A stretch of DNA of 23,454 nt from Sulfuritalea sp. (lineage in GTDB: Bacteria; Pseudomonadota; Gammaproteobacteria; Burkholderiales; Rhodocyclaceae), in NCBI GenBank assembly GCA_021738105.1, contig JAIPCS010000023.1:1-23454 (forward strand), given 5' to 3'. Below, piece by piece: positions 1 to 8,072 of the stretch (positions are counted from its first letter, which is position 1; every line of letters starts with the position of its first letter). The translations under genes and the position numbers were made by a program. The notes under the pieces are model-generated. The model was not told where the DNA came from, did no database searches, and was given only the letters and a program-made list of their open reading frames with translations.

Positions 1-490
1 GGCGGCTCAGACGATACTGCGCCGCGCCACTGATGCCCGCCCCTTTGACTATCAGCCACCGTTTTACTACGGTTTTAATCTGGTTCAATTCCTCAATGAT
101 CCGCTCGGTGCAGCAAACTGGATGAGAAGCGCCGCGCAGCGGATGCTTGATCCGGATGCACGTTTGATGATGGAGGACTTTGCGGCAAGATGGCTTGGCC
201 GCAGCAGCGATCTTGAACTGGCGGCAAACATCGTGGATGCGATGGCAGCACAGGCCAAACGCAAGGATTTTGCGGAATACCTGCACAAGCGCAGTAAGCG
301 CCTGCGGGATCTGGCTCTGCTGCGCAAGGCCGCAGAGGCCTACACGCTGCGCTTTGGCAAGTCGCCTGGCGCGCTCGATGATTTACTGAACAATGGTTTC
401 GTCACAACGATACCGACCGACCCCTTTGGCATCGGTTACGTGATCGACAAGGCGGGGATCCCCGTGATTCTGGACAGTCGAAAAAAATGA
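1..490 (+). CDS. 3' end of a probable TPR-like exported protein (5' truncated by window edge)
   Basis: The reading frame is open from base 2 to the TGA at 488-490, so the true start lies outside the window. The visible 162 residues contain a helix-rich stretch with an aromatic FYYGFNLVQF pattern followed by LGAANWMRSAAQRM. This resembles the tetratricopeptide-type repeats of uncharacterised secreted or periplasmic proteins. The tail reads as a long helix (AEAYTLRFGKSPGALDDLL) followed by IPTDPFGIGY, a layout also seen in small type II secretion pseudopilin-like C-termini of TPR proteins. The stop overlaps the ATG of the following ABC ATPase (ATGA), which suggests co-translation and a link to that transporter. 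No catalytic motif is visible, and the function is unknown. Confidence 0.6.
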   Translation, partial: AAQTILRRATDARPFDYQPPFYYGFNLVQFLNDPLGAANWMRSAAQRMLDPDARLMMEDFAARWLGRSSDLELAANIVDAMAAQAKRKDFAEYLHKRSKRLRDLALLRKAAEAYTLRFGKSPGALDDLLNNGFVTTIPTDPFGIGYVIDKAGIPVILDSRKK

Positions 491-1422
491 GCAGTGCGAT
501 TTCCATCAGCGGCTTGGGCAAGACCTATCCGCGTTCGTGGTCAAGCCCGGCGTTTGATGCCGTACGGAATCTCTCGCTCGAGATTTGCGAGGGAGAAGTT
601 TTCGGTTTCATTGGTGCTAATGGTGCAGGCAAGAGCACCACGATCAAGATGCTCACTGGCGTGCTGCAACCCAGTGTCGGACACGCAAAAATGTTTGGTG
701 TCGATGTGCGCGATCACGCGGCGCGCAAGGGTTTGGGTTACGTTCCGGAGAATCCCAGCCTGTATGACCATCTCACGCCACTTGAGTTTTTACTCATGGG
801 CTTGTCGCTGCATCGGGTCAATTTGAACAATGGCGAAGCACACTGCCGGCAATGGCTGGACCGCTTTTCTCTTGCCGGTGCTGCCAACAAGCACATTCGC
901 AGTTTTTCCAAAGGAATGCAGCAGCGAGTTGCTCTGGCCCATGCCATGGCAATTCAGCCACGTTTGCTGATTCTGGATGAGCCACTTTCCGGGCTTGACC
1001 CGGTCGGACGTAAGGACGTGGTCGACATTCTTGAGGAGTTCCGCAATTCCGGCGGCACCGTTTTTTTAACATCGCATGTCTTGCACGACATAGAGCGGCT
1101 TGCCGATCGCTTCGGCTTGATTCACCATGGACAGTTGATGACCGTCCAGTCGCCTGCCGATCTTCTGCAGGACGAGCAGACGTTGACGGTCCGCTCAGCC
1201 GGCATCCAGTCGGTGCCAGGATGTGTTGCCGAGACGCAAGGGCGCTGGCGGATCGATGTGCGACGTGACGAGGTGTGGCCGGTGCTGGATGCGCTGCGCA
1301 AGGCGCAGCACACGATTCTTGAAATTCGCCCGACGATGACGTTGGAAGGTGTTTTTCTGCGCTATCTGGGTGCGTCCACCGAATTGCGAGAGACAGCAAC
1401 GAGTCCCGCCCGTGAAGGCTAG
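487..1422 (+). CDS. ABC-2 type exporter, ATP-binding protein
   Basis: A 311-residue ATPase with all nucleotide-binding motifs. Walker A is GANGAGKST (about 43-51), a Q-loop-region PENPSLYDHLTP follows, the signature FSKGMQQR is at 140-147, Walker B LLILDEP is at 160-166 with a D-loop SGLD, and the switch histidine is in TSH (197). The PE in place of the usual glutamine and the C-terminal extension of about 100 residues ending LEGVFLRYLG are typical of DrrA/CcmA-like ABC-2 exporters. The ATG overlaps the previous stop by four bases. No cognate permease is in the window; it should lie upstream, to the left of base 1. The cargo is unknown. The downstream TPR-GT41 gene suggests a link with glycoconjugate or protein modification, but this is inference. 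Confidence 0.9.
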   Translation: MSSAISISGLGKTYPRSWSSPAFDAVRNLSLEICEGEVFGFIGANGAGKSTTIKMLTGVLQPSVGHAKMFGVDVRDHAARKGLGYVPENPSLYDHLTPLEFLLMGLSLHRVNLNNGEAHCRQWLDRFSLAGAANKHIRSFSKGMQQRVALAHAMAIQPRLLILDEPLSGLDPVGRKDVVDILEEFRNSGGTVFLTSHVLHDIERLADRFGLIHHGQLMTVQSPADLLQDEQTLTVRSAGIQSVPGCVAETQGRWRIDVRRDEVWPVLDALRKAQHTILEIRPTMTLEGVFLRYLGASTELRETATSPAREG

Positions 1423-3346
1423 AAAGCGGCGGGCTGGTGCGGCGCCGGCTCAGCGCAACCCGAAATTTCCCGAAGTACTGAAACCTCTGCTGAAGTTGGT
1501 ACAAAAAAAGCGTTACCAGGACGTTGAGCGAGCAGCAATAGATTTGCGAAGAGTTCTGCCAAGCCATCCTTTTGTTCTGAAATCACTATCGTTTGCACTG
1601 ATTGGTCTGAAGCGTCATGACGAAGCACTCACTATTCTGGGGCAGGCGATAGGCTTTGACGACCAGGATCCGGAACTCCATAACAATTTGGGGATTGCGC
1701 TGTCCTCATTGATGCGTTCCGACATGGCGCTCGATGCCTTCAATCGGGCTCTGGAATTGAACCCTGGCGATGCGGAGATATGGAAGAACAAGGGTCAAGC
1801 CTTCTGTATCACCAACCGGTGGAATGAGGCCATCCCTTGTCTGTTCAAGGCCGTTGAACTTTATTCGGGAGATTACGACGAAGCGATCGATCTGTTGGCG
1901 AAGGCTCTGCTCAACGCGGAAAGGAACGAAGAGGCCTTGGCCTGCTATATGGTGCTGGCCGATGCAGATCCGGACAGTGCAGTGAATCTTGCGTGCCTGA
2001 TCGTTTTAGCGCTGCGAATGAGCCGCTGGAGCGATCTGGCAAATAATCTCTCGCGCTTGCGGCAAATGACTGCCGGATTCGCGCACTCCGCCCTGGCGCC
2101 GGGTCATGCGCTGGTAATGCCGGGCATAGACGGGGGCGAGTTGCGGGACGTCGCCAGCATTTACGCTCAATCAACCGTGGCGGTACAGACAAACAGGCCG
2201 CTCTTCGTGCGACATCCACCTGTGAAGGCTCGAAGCGACCGGCGAATCCGCGTTGGCTACCTGTCATCCGACTTTCGGGATCATCCGGTCGGCCACGTTA
2301 TTGCTCAACTCATTGAACTTCATGACAGGTCAAGTTTTGAAATATTTGCGTATTCGATGTCGGCGAGTGACGGAAGTGAGATACGGCAGCGATTGGAACG
2401 ATCGTTTGATCGCTTTGTCGATATCACAGCGCTCGGTATAGAGTCGGGTGCCGAGAAAATTGCTGACGACGGGATCGATATTCTGATTGACCTTCAGGGC
2501 TGGACGAGCGGCAATCGCGCTGGAATGCTCGCGCTGAGACCCGCACCCGTCCAAGTCAATTGGTTGGGCTACGCCGGGACCATGGGTGACCAACGGCTGG
2601 CGGATTATGTGCTCGGTGACCCGACCGTGACGCCCATCGAGCATGAGCCGCTTTATAGCGAGAAAATCCTGCAGTTGCCTCACTGCTATCTACCAATGGA
2701 TGCGACAACGCGGGTGCCGCCTGCTCCGCAACGCAGCGACGTCGGATTACCGGAAACCGCATTTGTGTTTTGTTCAATGAACAAATGCAACAAGTTCAAT
2801 CCACAGGTATTTGATGTCTGGTGCGCGATCCTCAAGGCAACCCCGGACAGCGTCCTTTGGTTAAGCCGGCCGGTTGCGGCAGCAGCCACAAACTTGTTGG
2901 CGGAAGTTTCGACGCGCGGAGTGTCGCCTGACCGGATAGTCTTCGCAGAAGGTGTTGCATCTCGCCCCGATCATCTGGCACGTTTGCAGTTGGCAGATCT
3001 TGCGCTCGATCCCTCGCCGTATAACTCACACTCCTCAGGAATCGACACGCTCTGGGTCGGCGTACCCATGGTTACTTTGCTGGGGGATGCTTTTGCTGGA
3101 CGCGTCGGGGCGAGCCTGCTGAATGCAGTCGGTTTGCCGGAGTGCATCACCCATTCTTGGGCGCAGTACCAGCAGCGGTGCATCGAGTTGTACCAGCGCC
3201 CCGAACAGTTGCGGCAACTCAAACAGCGCCTGCTTACTAGCCGCAGCACCGCGCCTTTGTTTGACATGCCTCAGTTTGTACGATCGCTCGAGGATATTTA
3301 TCTCAAGATCAGCGAGAGTGGTTCGATGGCGAAATCCGTCGCTTGA
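1412..3346 (+). CDS. TPR-GT41 (SPINDLY/OGT-like) glycosyltransferase
   Basis: About 644 residues from a GTG at 1412. An ATG at 1349 is also in frame but would overlap the ABC ATPase gene by 74 bases, and its extra residues look non-conserved. Residues about 20-230 form roughly five TPR-type helical pairs (for example DPELHNNLGIALSSL). They are followed by a GT41 catalytic region starting near RRIRVGYLSSDFRDHPVGH. Visible family landmarks are the HPVG histidine, ILIDLQGWTSGNR, WLGYAGTMG, the K of FCSMNKCNKFNP (equivalent to the UDP-contacting lysine of OGT) and SPYNSHSSGIDTLWVGVPMVT. Family members transfer sugars from nucleotide donors to Ser/Thr of proteins in the cytoplasm; the target here is unknown. 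The gene is convergent with the second TPR-GT41 block, 24 bases from the next stop. Confidence 0.87.
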   Translation: MKARKRRAGAAPAQRNPKFPEVLKPLLKLVQKKRYQDVERAAIDLRRVLPSHPFVLKSLSFALIGLKRHDEALTILGQAIGFDDQDPELHNNLGIALSSLMRSDMALDAFNRALELNPGDAEIWKNKGQAFCITNRWNEAIPCLFKAVELYSGDYDEAIDLLAKALLNAERNEEALACYMVLADADPDSAVNLACLIVLALRMSRWSDLANNLSRLRQMTAGFAHSALAPGHALVMPGIDGGELRDVASIYAQSTVAVQTNRPLFVRHPPVKARSDRRIRVGYLSSDFRDHPVGHVIAQLIELHDRSSFEIFAYSMSASDGSEIRQRLERSFDRFVDITALGIESGAEKIADDGIDILIDLQGWTSGNRAGMLALRPAPVQVNWLGYAGTMGDQRLADYVLGDPTVTPIEHEPLYSEKILQLPHCYLPMDATTRVPPAPQRSDVGLPETAFVFCSMNKCNKFNPQVFDVWCAILKATPDSVLWLSRPVAAAATNLLAEVSTRGVSPDRIVFAEGVASRPDHLARLQLADLALDPSPYNSHSSGIDTLWVGVPMVTLLGDAFAGRVGASLLNAVGLPECITHSWAQYQQRCIELYQRPEQLRQLKQRLLTSRSTAPLFDMPQFVRSLEDIYLKISESGSMAKSVA

Positions 3347-3370
3347 AAGCAATCTGAATCACCCCGGTGT

Positions 3371-4870
3371 TTAAGGTGTGTGCCGGTTGGCATCGCTGGC
3401 AGGGGCGTTCAAGGACTTCAATAGTCTCCTTACAGGCGATGAGCCGAGGCGCGCGACATAATGTATCGCGGGTTGCCCATCCTGCTTGACCGCCAGAGTA
3501 TGCATATAGTCTGCCGGTAATTTTGAGTAGGTTGCCGCACGCCAAAATTCGTTGAACGCCGTATGTGCGCCAATGGCAAGGAACAGGCAGGCGACAAGCA
3601 GCGACGATCTGGCCAGCTTGCGGTCTGAATCAAGAAGGGTTTGCAGACAGGCCACCAGCAGAACAATCAGTGCAGGTGCGCTGAGTCTGAGCAACGCATC
3701 GTTGTGAACACCGAAGCGAATCAGCGGCAAACTCAACAGAATGACGATCGCGAGGGCAAAGGCGTCGCGCAACTGTCGCAGATGCGGCGCCAACACCATC
3801 GCCAAGAAAAGGAACTCGCAGGTCACGAACAACAGGTAGGAATGCATCGACGCTGCCTGCATCGTGTAGTAGATAAATCCGGCGGGCGCGGTGTTGGCAA
3901 GTCTGGCGTCGATCCGGTTTGCATCGAGGGTCAGAAAAAGGATCAGCGGGATCGAGAAAACCAGCCCCGAAACAATGGCGTCAAGAGGCAGACTGCGCCA
4001 CGACAATTGTCGAAATGACTTCATAGCGCCCAACAGGGCGAATGGCAGGAGTCCGATCGCGGCGAACGGCGTCCATATCAAAGTGAGGGGCAACAATGCC
4101 GCGCTCATTCGCAGGAAGTCTTGACTGTTGAGATGCCGAAGGATGAGCACGCTGCCGATCCAGATCGGCAGGCAATGGTTTGGCGCCCACAACAGTTGAT
4201 TAGTCAGCGAGTGATAACTAAGTGGTACCCACCATTCGAGTCTCATCGGGAATTCTGGCAGCGACTCGGTGGCAACAAATTGCCCAACAAAATCCATGCC
4301 GCTGAAAAACACCACAATTCCGAGGCCCCATGCCAGCGGCCATCCGGCACGCCTGGGCAGTGGCAGCAGGAAAAGAAAGATCAGTATGCCGGTGGCTGTC
4401 CAGAGATAGACGGCGATATCGAGATGCGCAATGCCGAATATCCTGGCGAACATTGCGGGAGGGAGAAAGTAGCCGATGGCCGATCGGAGTATGAGTTGGA
4501 CGCCATTGGGCGAAAGGTAGTGCACCGGCCAATCTGAATACACCAGATCTCCCAGAACCGCATCGCGAACGACCCAGTCCGGGTTGGCGTACATGAAATG
4601 GCTGCCGCCGCCAAATGCTGCCCAAGCGGCGGCAGCGGCAATGATCATCAGAGTTGCGGCTGGGAAATACTCCCGCTGCCAACTTATGAGTCGGGCCGGT
4701 AGCGCCCGATACAGCAAGTGCAGCAGCGCAGCGCAGAGTACCAGGGTGACTGGCCAGCGGAACCATCCAAAAATAAAAATCAGGTTGGGCAGCGCCAGAT
4801 AGGCCAAGGCAAGAACCGTCAGCCCATCAATCTCGCGCCAAGCCCAGCGCTGGCTGTCAGCCTGACTCAA
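3371..4870 (-). CDS. polytopic inner-membrane protein, possibly a GT-C fold glycosyltransferase
   Basis: About 499 residues with roughly 11-12 hydrophobic segments spread from residue 18 to 437. The frame is open upstream to an ATG at 5080, but that would lie deep inside the TPR-GT41 gene and give a hydrophilic, cysteine-rich N-terminus. A TTG at 4870-4868 overlaps the upstream TGA as TTGA and follows a GGCGGGAAG stretch, so I prefer it. The first large extracytoplasmic loop (about 88-125) carries NPDWVVRDAVLGDLV with acidic residues, and FGVHNDALLRLSAPAL precedes a late membrane segment. Both are reminiscent of polyprenyl-linked GT-C transferases, but no diagnostic motif proves it. Coupling to a TPR-GT41 gene suggests a role in the same glycosylation pathway. 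It could equally be an unrelated membrane protein of unknown function. Confidence 0.72.
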   Translation of the reverse strand: MSQADSQRWAWREIDGLTVLALAYLALPNLIFIFGWFRWPVTLVLCAALLHLLYRALPARLISWQREYFPAATLMIIAAAAAWAAFGGGSHFMYANPDWVVRDAVLGDLVYSDWPVHYLSPNGVQLILRSAIGYFLPPAMFARIFGIAHLDIAVYLWTATGILIFLFLLPLPRRAGWPLAWGLGIVVFFSGMDFVGQFVATESLPEFPMRLEWWVPLSYHSLTNQLLWAPNHCLPIWIGSVLILRHLNSQDFLRMSAALLPLTLIWTPFAAIGLLPFALLGAMKSFRQLSWRSLPLDAIVSGLVFSIPLILFLTLDANRIDARLANTAPAGFIYYTMQAASMHSYLLFVTCEFLFLAMVLAPHLRQLRDAFALAIVILLSLPLIRFGVHNDALLRLSAPALIVLLVACLQTLLDSDRKLARSSLLVACLFLAIGAHTAFNEFWRAATYSKLPADYMHTLAVKQDGQPAIHYVARLGSSPVRRLLKSLNAPASDANRHTP

Positions 4871-7092
4871 ACGCGCTTCCCGCCAGGTTGATGTAAGCCC
4901 CTTTCTTGCCACATTTCCCACAGGGCATCTTCCAGTTTGCAGGCAAAGCGAGGTGCATCGAATAGCGGCGACCGTAACACTTGTTGCCGCAAGCTTGAGC
5001 GCAGGTTCGCAAGCTTCTTCAGATCCTGTGCAAAAGTGATTGCCTTCCCCACATAATGGGCCTTGCTTGAAGCTATCCATTCTGCAAGGCCGGCGACCGT
5101 CAGAAAGCTCGCTCCCTGCCTTTCAAGCATGGAGTTGCCGGCCAGTGTCAAGGTCGGCACGCCCATCCATAAAGCCTCGCATGTTGTAGTGCCTCCCGGG
5201 TAGGGGAAGGTGTCAAGAATCATATCCACATCGGCATGAGCTGCCAGATAGGATTCCCGGTTGGTCGCGCCGTGCATCGACACGCGCCCCGGCCCAATCC
5301 CGTGCTTCATCAGGCGCGATGACAGGTGCTCGCGCGAATGCGGTGTTTCAAGTTGCGGACACTGAAAGCGCAGAGAGGCATTCGGCAGTGCAGAGAGAAT
5401 CTGAGCCCACGTGTTTAGCACTTCGTCACCTACCTTCGACAAGTTCTGGAAACAGCCAAATACTATTTGGCCGGTTCTCGAAGCCGGCAAGTCCGATACC
5501 TGGACTTCCGACTGCGGCGCGGTGAAGCACAGCCGTGTCTCCGGCAGGTAGTAAATGGTCTCGGTGAATTGGTCGCGATAGGTGTCGGGAATCTCTGCCC
5601 GGGTCGCGAGCAGGTAGTCGACTTGCTCGACCCCCGTGGTCGCAAAATAACCCAGCCAGCTTGCTTGCACCGGGGCGGGTTTCCAGCCGAAGAGTGGCAG
5701 GCGATTGTTCGTTGTGTGCCCCGAAAGATCGACCAGGATGTGTACCCCGTCGGCGTGAATCAAATGTGCCGCTGCTTTGTCGTTCAGGTCGGCGATCGAT
5801 CTCCAGGCCCCAAAATAGGGGCGCATGCGAGCCGTCATGGCGTCCTCAATGTGGCCGGTTGGATAAGCTACCAAGTCGATTCTTGTTTTATCGATATGTG
5901 CCAGTAGGCTCTCTAGAAAAAAACCGACCGGATGGTGCCTGAGATCTGCAGACACTAGACCGATGCGAAGACGCTTGGGCGGGGCCGGGCATGACCAAGA
6001 CGAAAATTGAGACTCAATTCTCTTCGTAACGGCCTGCCCAAATCTCCGCGCCTCTTTCAGCAAGGTCGAATTGCCGGTACTGTCGCCGTAATTCAACGCA
6101 AACAGCAGATTGCTGTGAGCGGCGATCAGATCCGGATCAATCTTAAGGGCGCGTCGAAAGCTTGCTATGGCTTCCTCAGGACGCCCCAGGGTTGCCAGGA
6201 TGCCGCCCAGGTTGTTGCAGGTCTGTGCGTTGTCGGGTTCGATTTCGAGAATGCGTCGATAAAGGGCTTCCGCCTCGGCATGTCGCCCCAACTGCGTCAG
6301 GGTATTGCCCAGATTGTTGCAGGCACCGGCATAGCTTGGCCTGATTTCGATAGCTTTTCGATACGCCTGCTCTGCTTCGGCGAGGCGCCCTTGTGCTCTG
6401 AGCGTAATACCCAAATTGTTGTGTGCCTCGGCATAGGTGGGCACCAGATCCAGCGCCTTGCGATAGGCAACCTCTGCTTCGGAGAGGCGGCCCTGCTCTT
6501 TAAAAATGATGCCCAGATTGTTGTGCGCAAAGGCATAACCGGGGCGCAGTTTCAGAGCAGTGCTGCAACTGGTTTCTGCTTCGGCTAGCCGCCCTTGTTC
6601 CATTTGTACGATGCTCAGATTGTTGAGTGTCTCGGCGTCATCCGGTTCCAGTTGCAGCGCAGCTCGGTAGCATGCCTCCGCTTCAGCGTAGCGGCCTTGC
6701 TCCTTCAAGGCCACGCCGAGGTTGGCGTGAGCAAAGGTGTAGTCGGGGTCGGCTGCAAGCACACGCCGATAGTAGTGCTCGGCTTCCGCGAGACGTGACT
6801 GGCTGAGCAGCAGATTGCCCAGGTTGTACAGTGCTTTGACGTAATCCGGTACGAGGTCGATAGCGCGTCGGAAACAGGCCTCAGCCTCCTCCGGCAACTG
6901 GCGCTTCAGGATGATATTGCCCAGTTTGAAGTGCGCCTCGGCGTAATTCGGATCGAGTTCCAGAGCCCTTCGATAGCAGGCTTCGGCGGCGTCGATTCTG
7001 CCGTTTTCCATATGCTCCGCACCTTCCCGACCGTAGTCTTCGGCGGTTTGCAGTGGTGCGCTTTTAGATTGCCGGCCAGTCGATGAGTTCAT
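4867..7092 (-). CDS. TPR-GT41 (SPINDLY/OGT-like) glycosyltransferase, nine TPRs
   Basis: A 741-residue protein. Residues about 17-322 are nine regular 34-residue TPRs (pattern NNLGxxLxxxGRxxEAExxYRxALxLxP), and a partial tenth unit leads into the GT41 domain. The catalytic part starts at LRIGLVSADLRHHPVGFFLE and continues with ILVDLSGHTTNNRL, WLGYFATTG, CFQNLSKV (the conserved lysine) and LDTFPYPGGTTTCEALWMG. Compared with the other GT41 protein in the window, the nucleotide-binding segment has PGGTTTCE where that one has SHSSGID, so the two belong to different subgroups. The ATG overlaps the upstream GT2 stop (ATGA), and the stop overlaps the membrane protein start. The likely role is cytoplasmic transfer of a nucleotide-activated sugar to a protein. 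FlmG-type flagellin glycosyltransferases are a relevant precedent because a NeuB-like gene lies in the same array. Confidence 0.93.
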   Translation of the reverse strand: MNSSTGRQSKSAPLQTAEDYGREGAEHMENGRIDAAEACYRRALELDPNYAEAHFKLGNIILKRQLPEEAEACFRRAIDLVPDYVKALYNLGNLLLSQSRLAEAEHYYRRVLAADPDYTFAHANLGVALKEQGRYAEAEACYRAALQLEPDDAETLNNLSIVQMEQGRLAEAETSCSTALKLRPGYAFAHNNLGIIFKEQGRLSEAEVAYRKALDLVPTYAEAHNNLGITLRAQGRLAEAEQAYRKAIEIRPSYAGACNNLGNTLTQLGRHAEAEALYRRILEIEPDNAQTCNNLGGILATLGRPEEAIASFRRALKIDPDLIAAHSNLLFALNYGDSTGNSTLLKEARRFGQAVTKRIESQFSSWSCPAPPKRLRIGLVSADLRHHPVGFFLESLLAHIDKTRIDLVAYPTGHIEDAMTARMRPYFGAWRSIADLNDKAAAHLIHADGVHILVDLSGHTTNNRLPLFGWKPAPVQASWLGYFATTGVEQVDYLLATRAEIPDTYRDQFTETIYYLPETRLCFTAPQSEVQVSDLPASRTGQIVFGCFQNLSKVGDEVLNTWAQILSALPNASLRFQCPQLETPHSREHLSSRLMKHGIGPGRVSMHGATNRESYLAAHADVDMILDTFPYPGGTTTCEALWMGVPTLTLAGNSMLERQGASFLTVAGLAEWIASSKAHYVGKAITFAQDLKKLANLRSSLRQQVLRSPLFDAPRFACKLEDALWEMWQERGLHQPGGKRV

Positions 7093-8072
7093 TTTGAATC
7101 GAAGTTAATTCGCTCGCGTTCCACGACCAGCGGATGCTTCTTCACTTGGGTATGAATCTGCAGAATGTATTCCCCAAGAAGGCCGATGAAGAACAACTGC
7201 ACCGAGGCAAAGAAGAAGAAGCCGATCAGGATCGGTGCCATGCCAAACGACATCTGGTCCCAGCGAGTCAGTTTCAGGACGAGGTAGCCGATTGCAATCA
7301 GCAGGCTGACCGCCGACAGTGCGAAGCCGGCCATGGTGGCCAGGCGTAGCGGCACTTTGGAATGGCTGGTAATGCCGAGCATGGCCATGTCGTAAAGTGC
7401 GTAAAAATTGTTCTTGGTGATGCCTCGCGTACGCAGCGGCTGTACATAGGGAACTTCGGCGTGGGCGTAGCCCATATCAGCGATCAGGCCGCGAAAATAG
7501 GGATAGGGATCGTCAATCCGGCGCAGGCTTTCGATAACCTCTCTGTCGTACAGTCCAAAGCCTGTGTAGTGCGGGATCAGTGTGACGTCGGCGATGCGGC
7601 CGATGGTGGCGTAATACAGACGGCGCAAAGCGAACATGGGGGCTGTCTCGTGGCTTTCGGGTTTGACGCCGGCGACGACTTTGTAGCCTTCTTCCCATTT
7701 CTTGATGAACTCGCCGATAAGCTCCGGCGGTTCCTGCATGTCGGAGGCCATGTTGATCACGGCATCGCCCTGTGCCTGCAGCAATCCATGGTTCGAGGAT
7801 CGGATGATGCCGAAGTTGCGATTGTTGACGATGGCCTTGACGCAATAGTCGGCGCTGGCGAGACGGCGTATTGCCGCCACCGTGCCGTCGGTCGAGGCAT
7901 TGTCGATGTAAATGTGTTCATAGTCGTAGTGCGGAAACTGCGCCATCTGCGCCACGATGCGTTGATGCAGTTCCTCGACGTTGCCTTCTTCGTTGTAGCA
8001 GGGCGTGACGATGGAGATCAGCTTGCGGGTTGCGATGGGTTCATATTCATCGCGAGTATGGTTTGGGTTCAA
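7089..8072 (-). CDS. GT2 membrane glycosyltransferase (GtrB/ArnC/DPM1-like)
   Basis: 327 residues. The N-terminal GT2 domain (about 17-230) shows SIVTPCYNEEGN, IDNASTDGT, NRNFGIIRSSNHG and the metal-binding region SDMQEPPELI around residue 110, where most relatives have DLQDPPE. Two hydrophobic segments at about 245-267 and 280-303 match the C-terminal anchor of enzymes that load a sugar from a nucleotide donor onto undecaprenyl phosphate. The start is a TTG at 8072-8070 overlapping the upstream TGA (TTGA). The next in-frame Met is residue 43, inside the domain, so the TTG is needed to include the first strand. I see no clear ribosome-binding site, so initiation probably depends on translational coupling. 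The transferred sugar cannot be read from the sequence. A companion flippase or GT-C partner could be the membrane protein two genes downstream. Confidence 0.93.
   Translation of the reverse strand: MNPNHTRDEYEPIATRKLISIVTPCYNEEGNVEELHQRIVAQMAQFPHYDYEHIYIDNASTDGTVAAIRRLASADYCVKAIVNNRNFGIIRSSNHGLLQAQGDAVINMASDMQEPPELIGEFIKKWEEGYKVVAGVKPESHETAPMFALRRLYYATIGRIADVTLIPHYTGFGLYDREVIESLRRIDDPYPYFRGLIADMGYAHAEVPYVQPLRTRGITKNNFYALYDMAMLGITSHSKVPLRLATMAGFALSAVSLLIAIGYLVLKLTRWDQMSFGMAPILIGFFFFASVQLFFIGLLGEYILQIHTQVKKHPLVVERERINFDSK

Noticed and set aside
818..1567. Open minus-strand frame of 249 residues across the ABC ATPase end
   Set aside because: Antisense to two well-supported genes; arginine/serine-rich translation typical of a shadow frame.
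3347..3370. Bidirectional terminator between the convergent genes
   Set aside because: CACCCCGGTG gives only a four-base stem with a two-base loop and no T-run follows.
4871..5080. N-terminal extension of the membrane protein to an ATG at 5080
   Set aside because: It would overlap the TPR-GT41 gene by about 210 bases with a cysteine-rich non-hydrophobic stretch; the TTGA overlap start is better.
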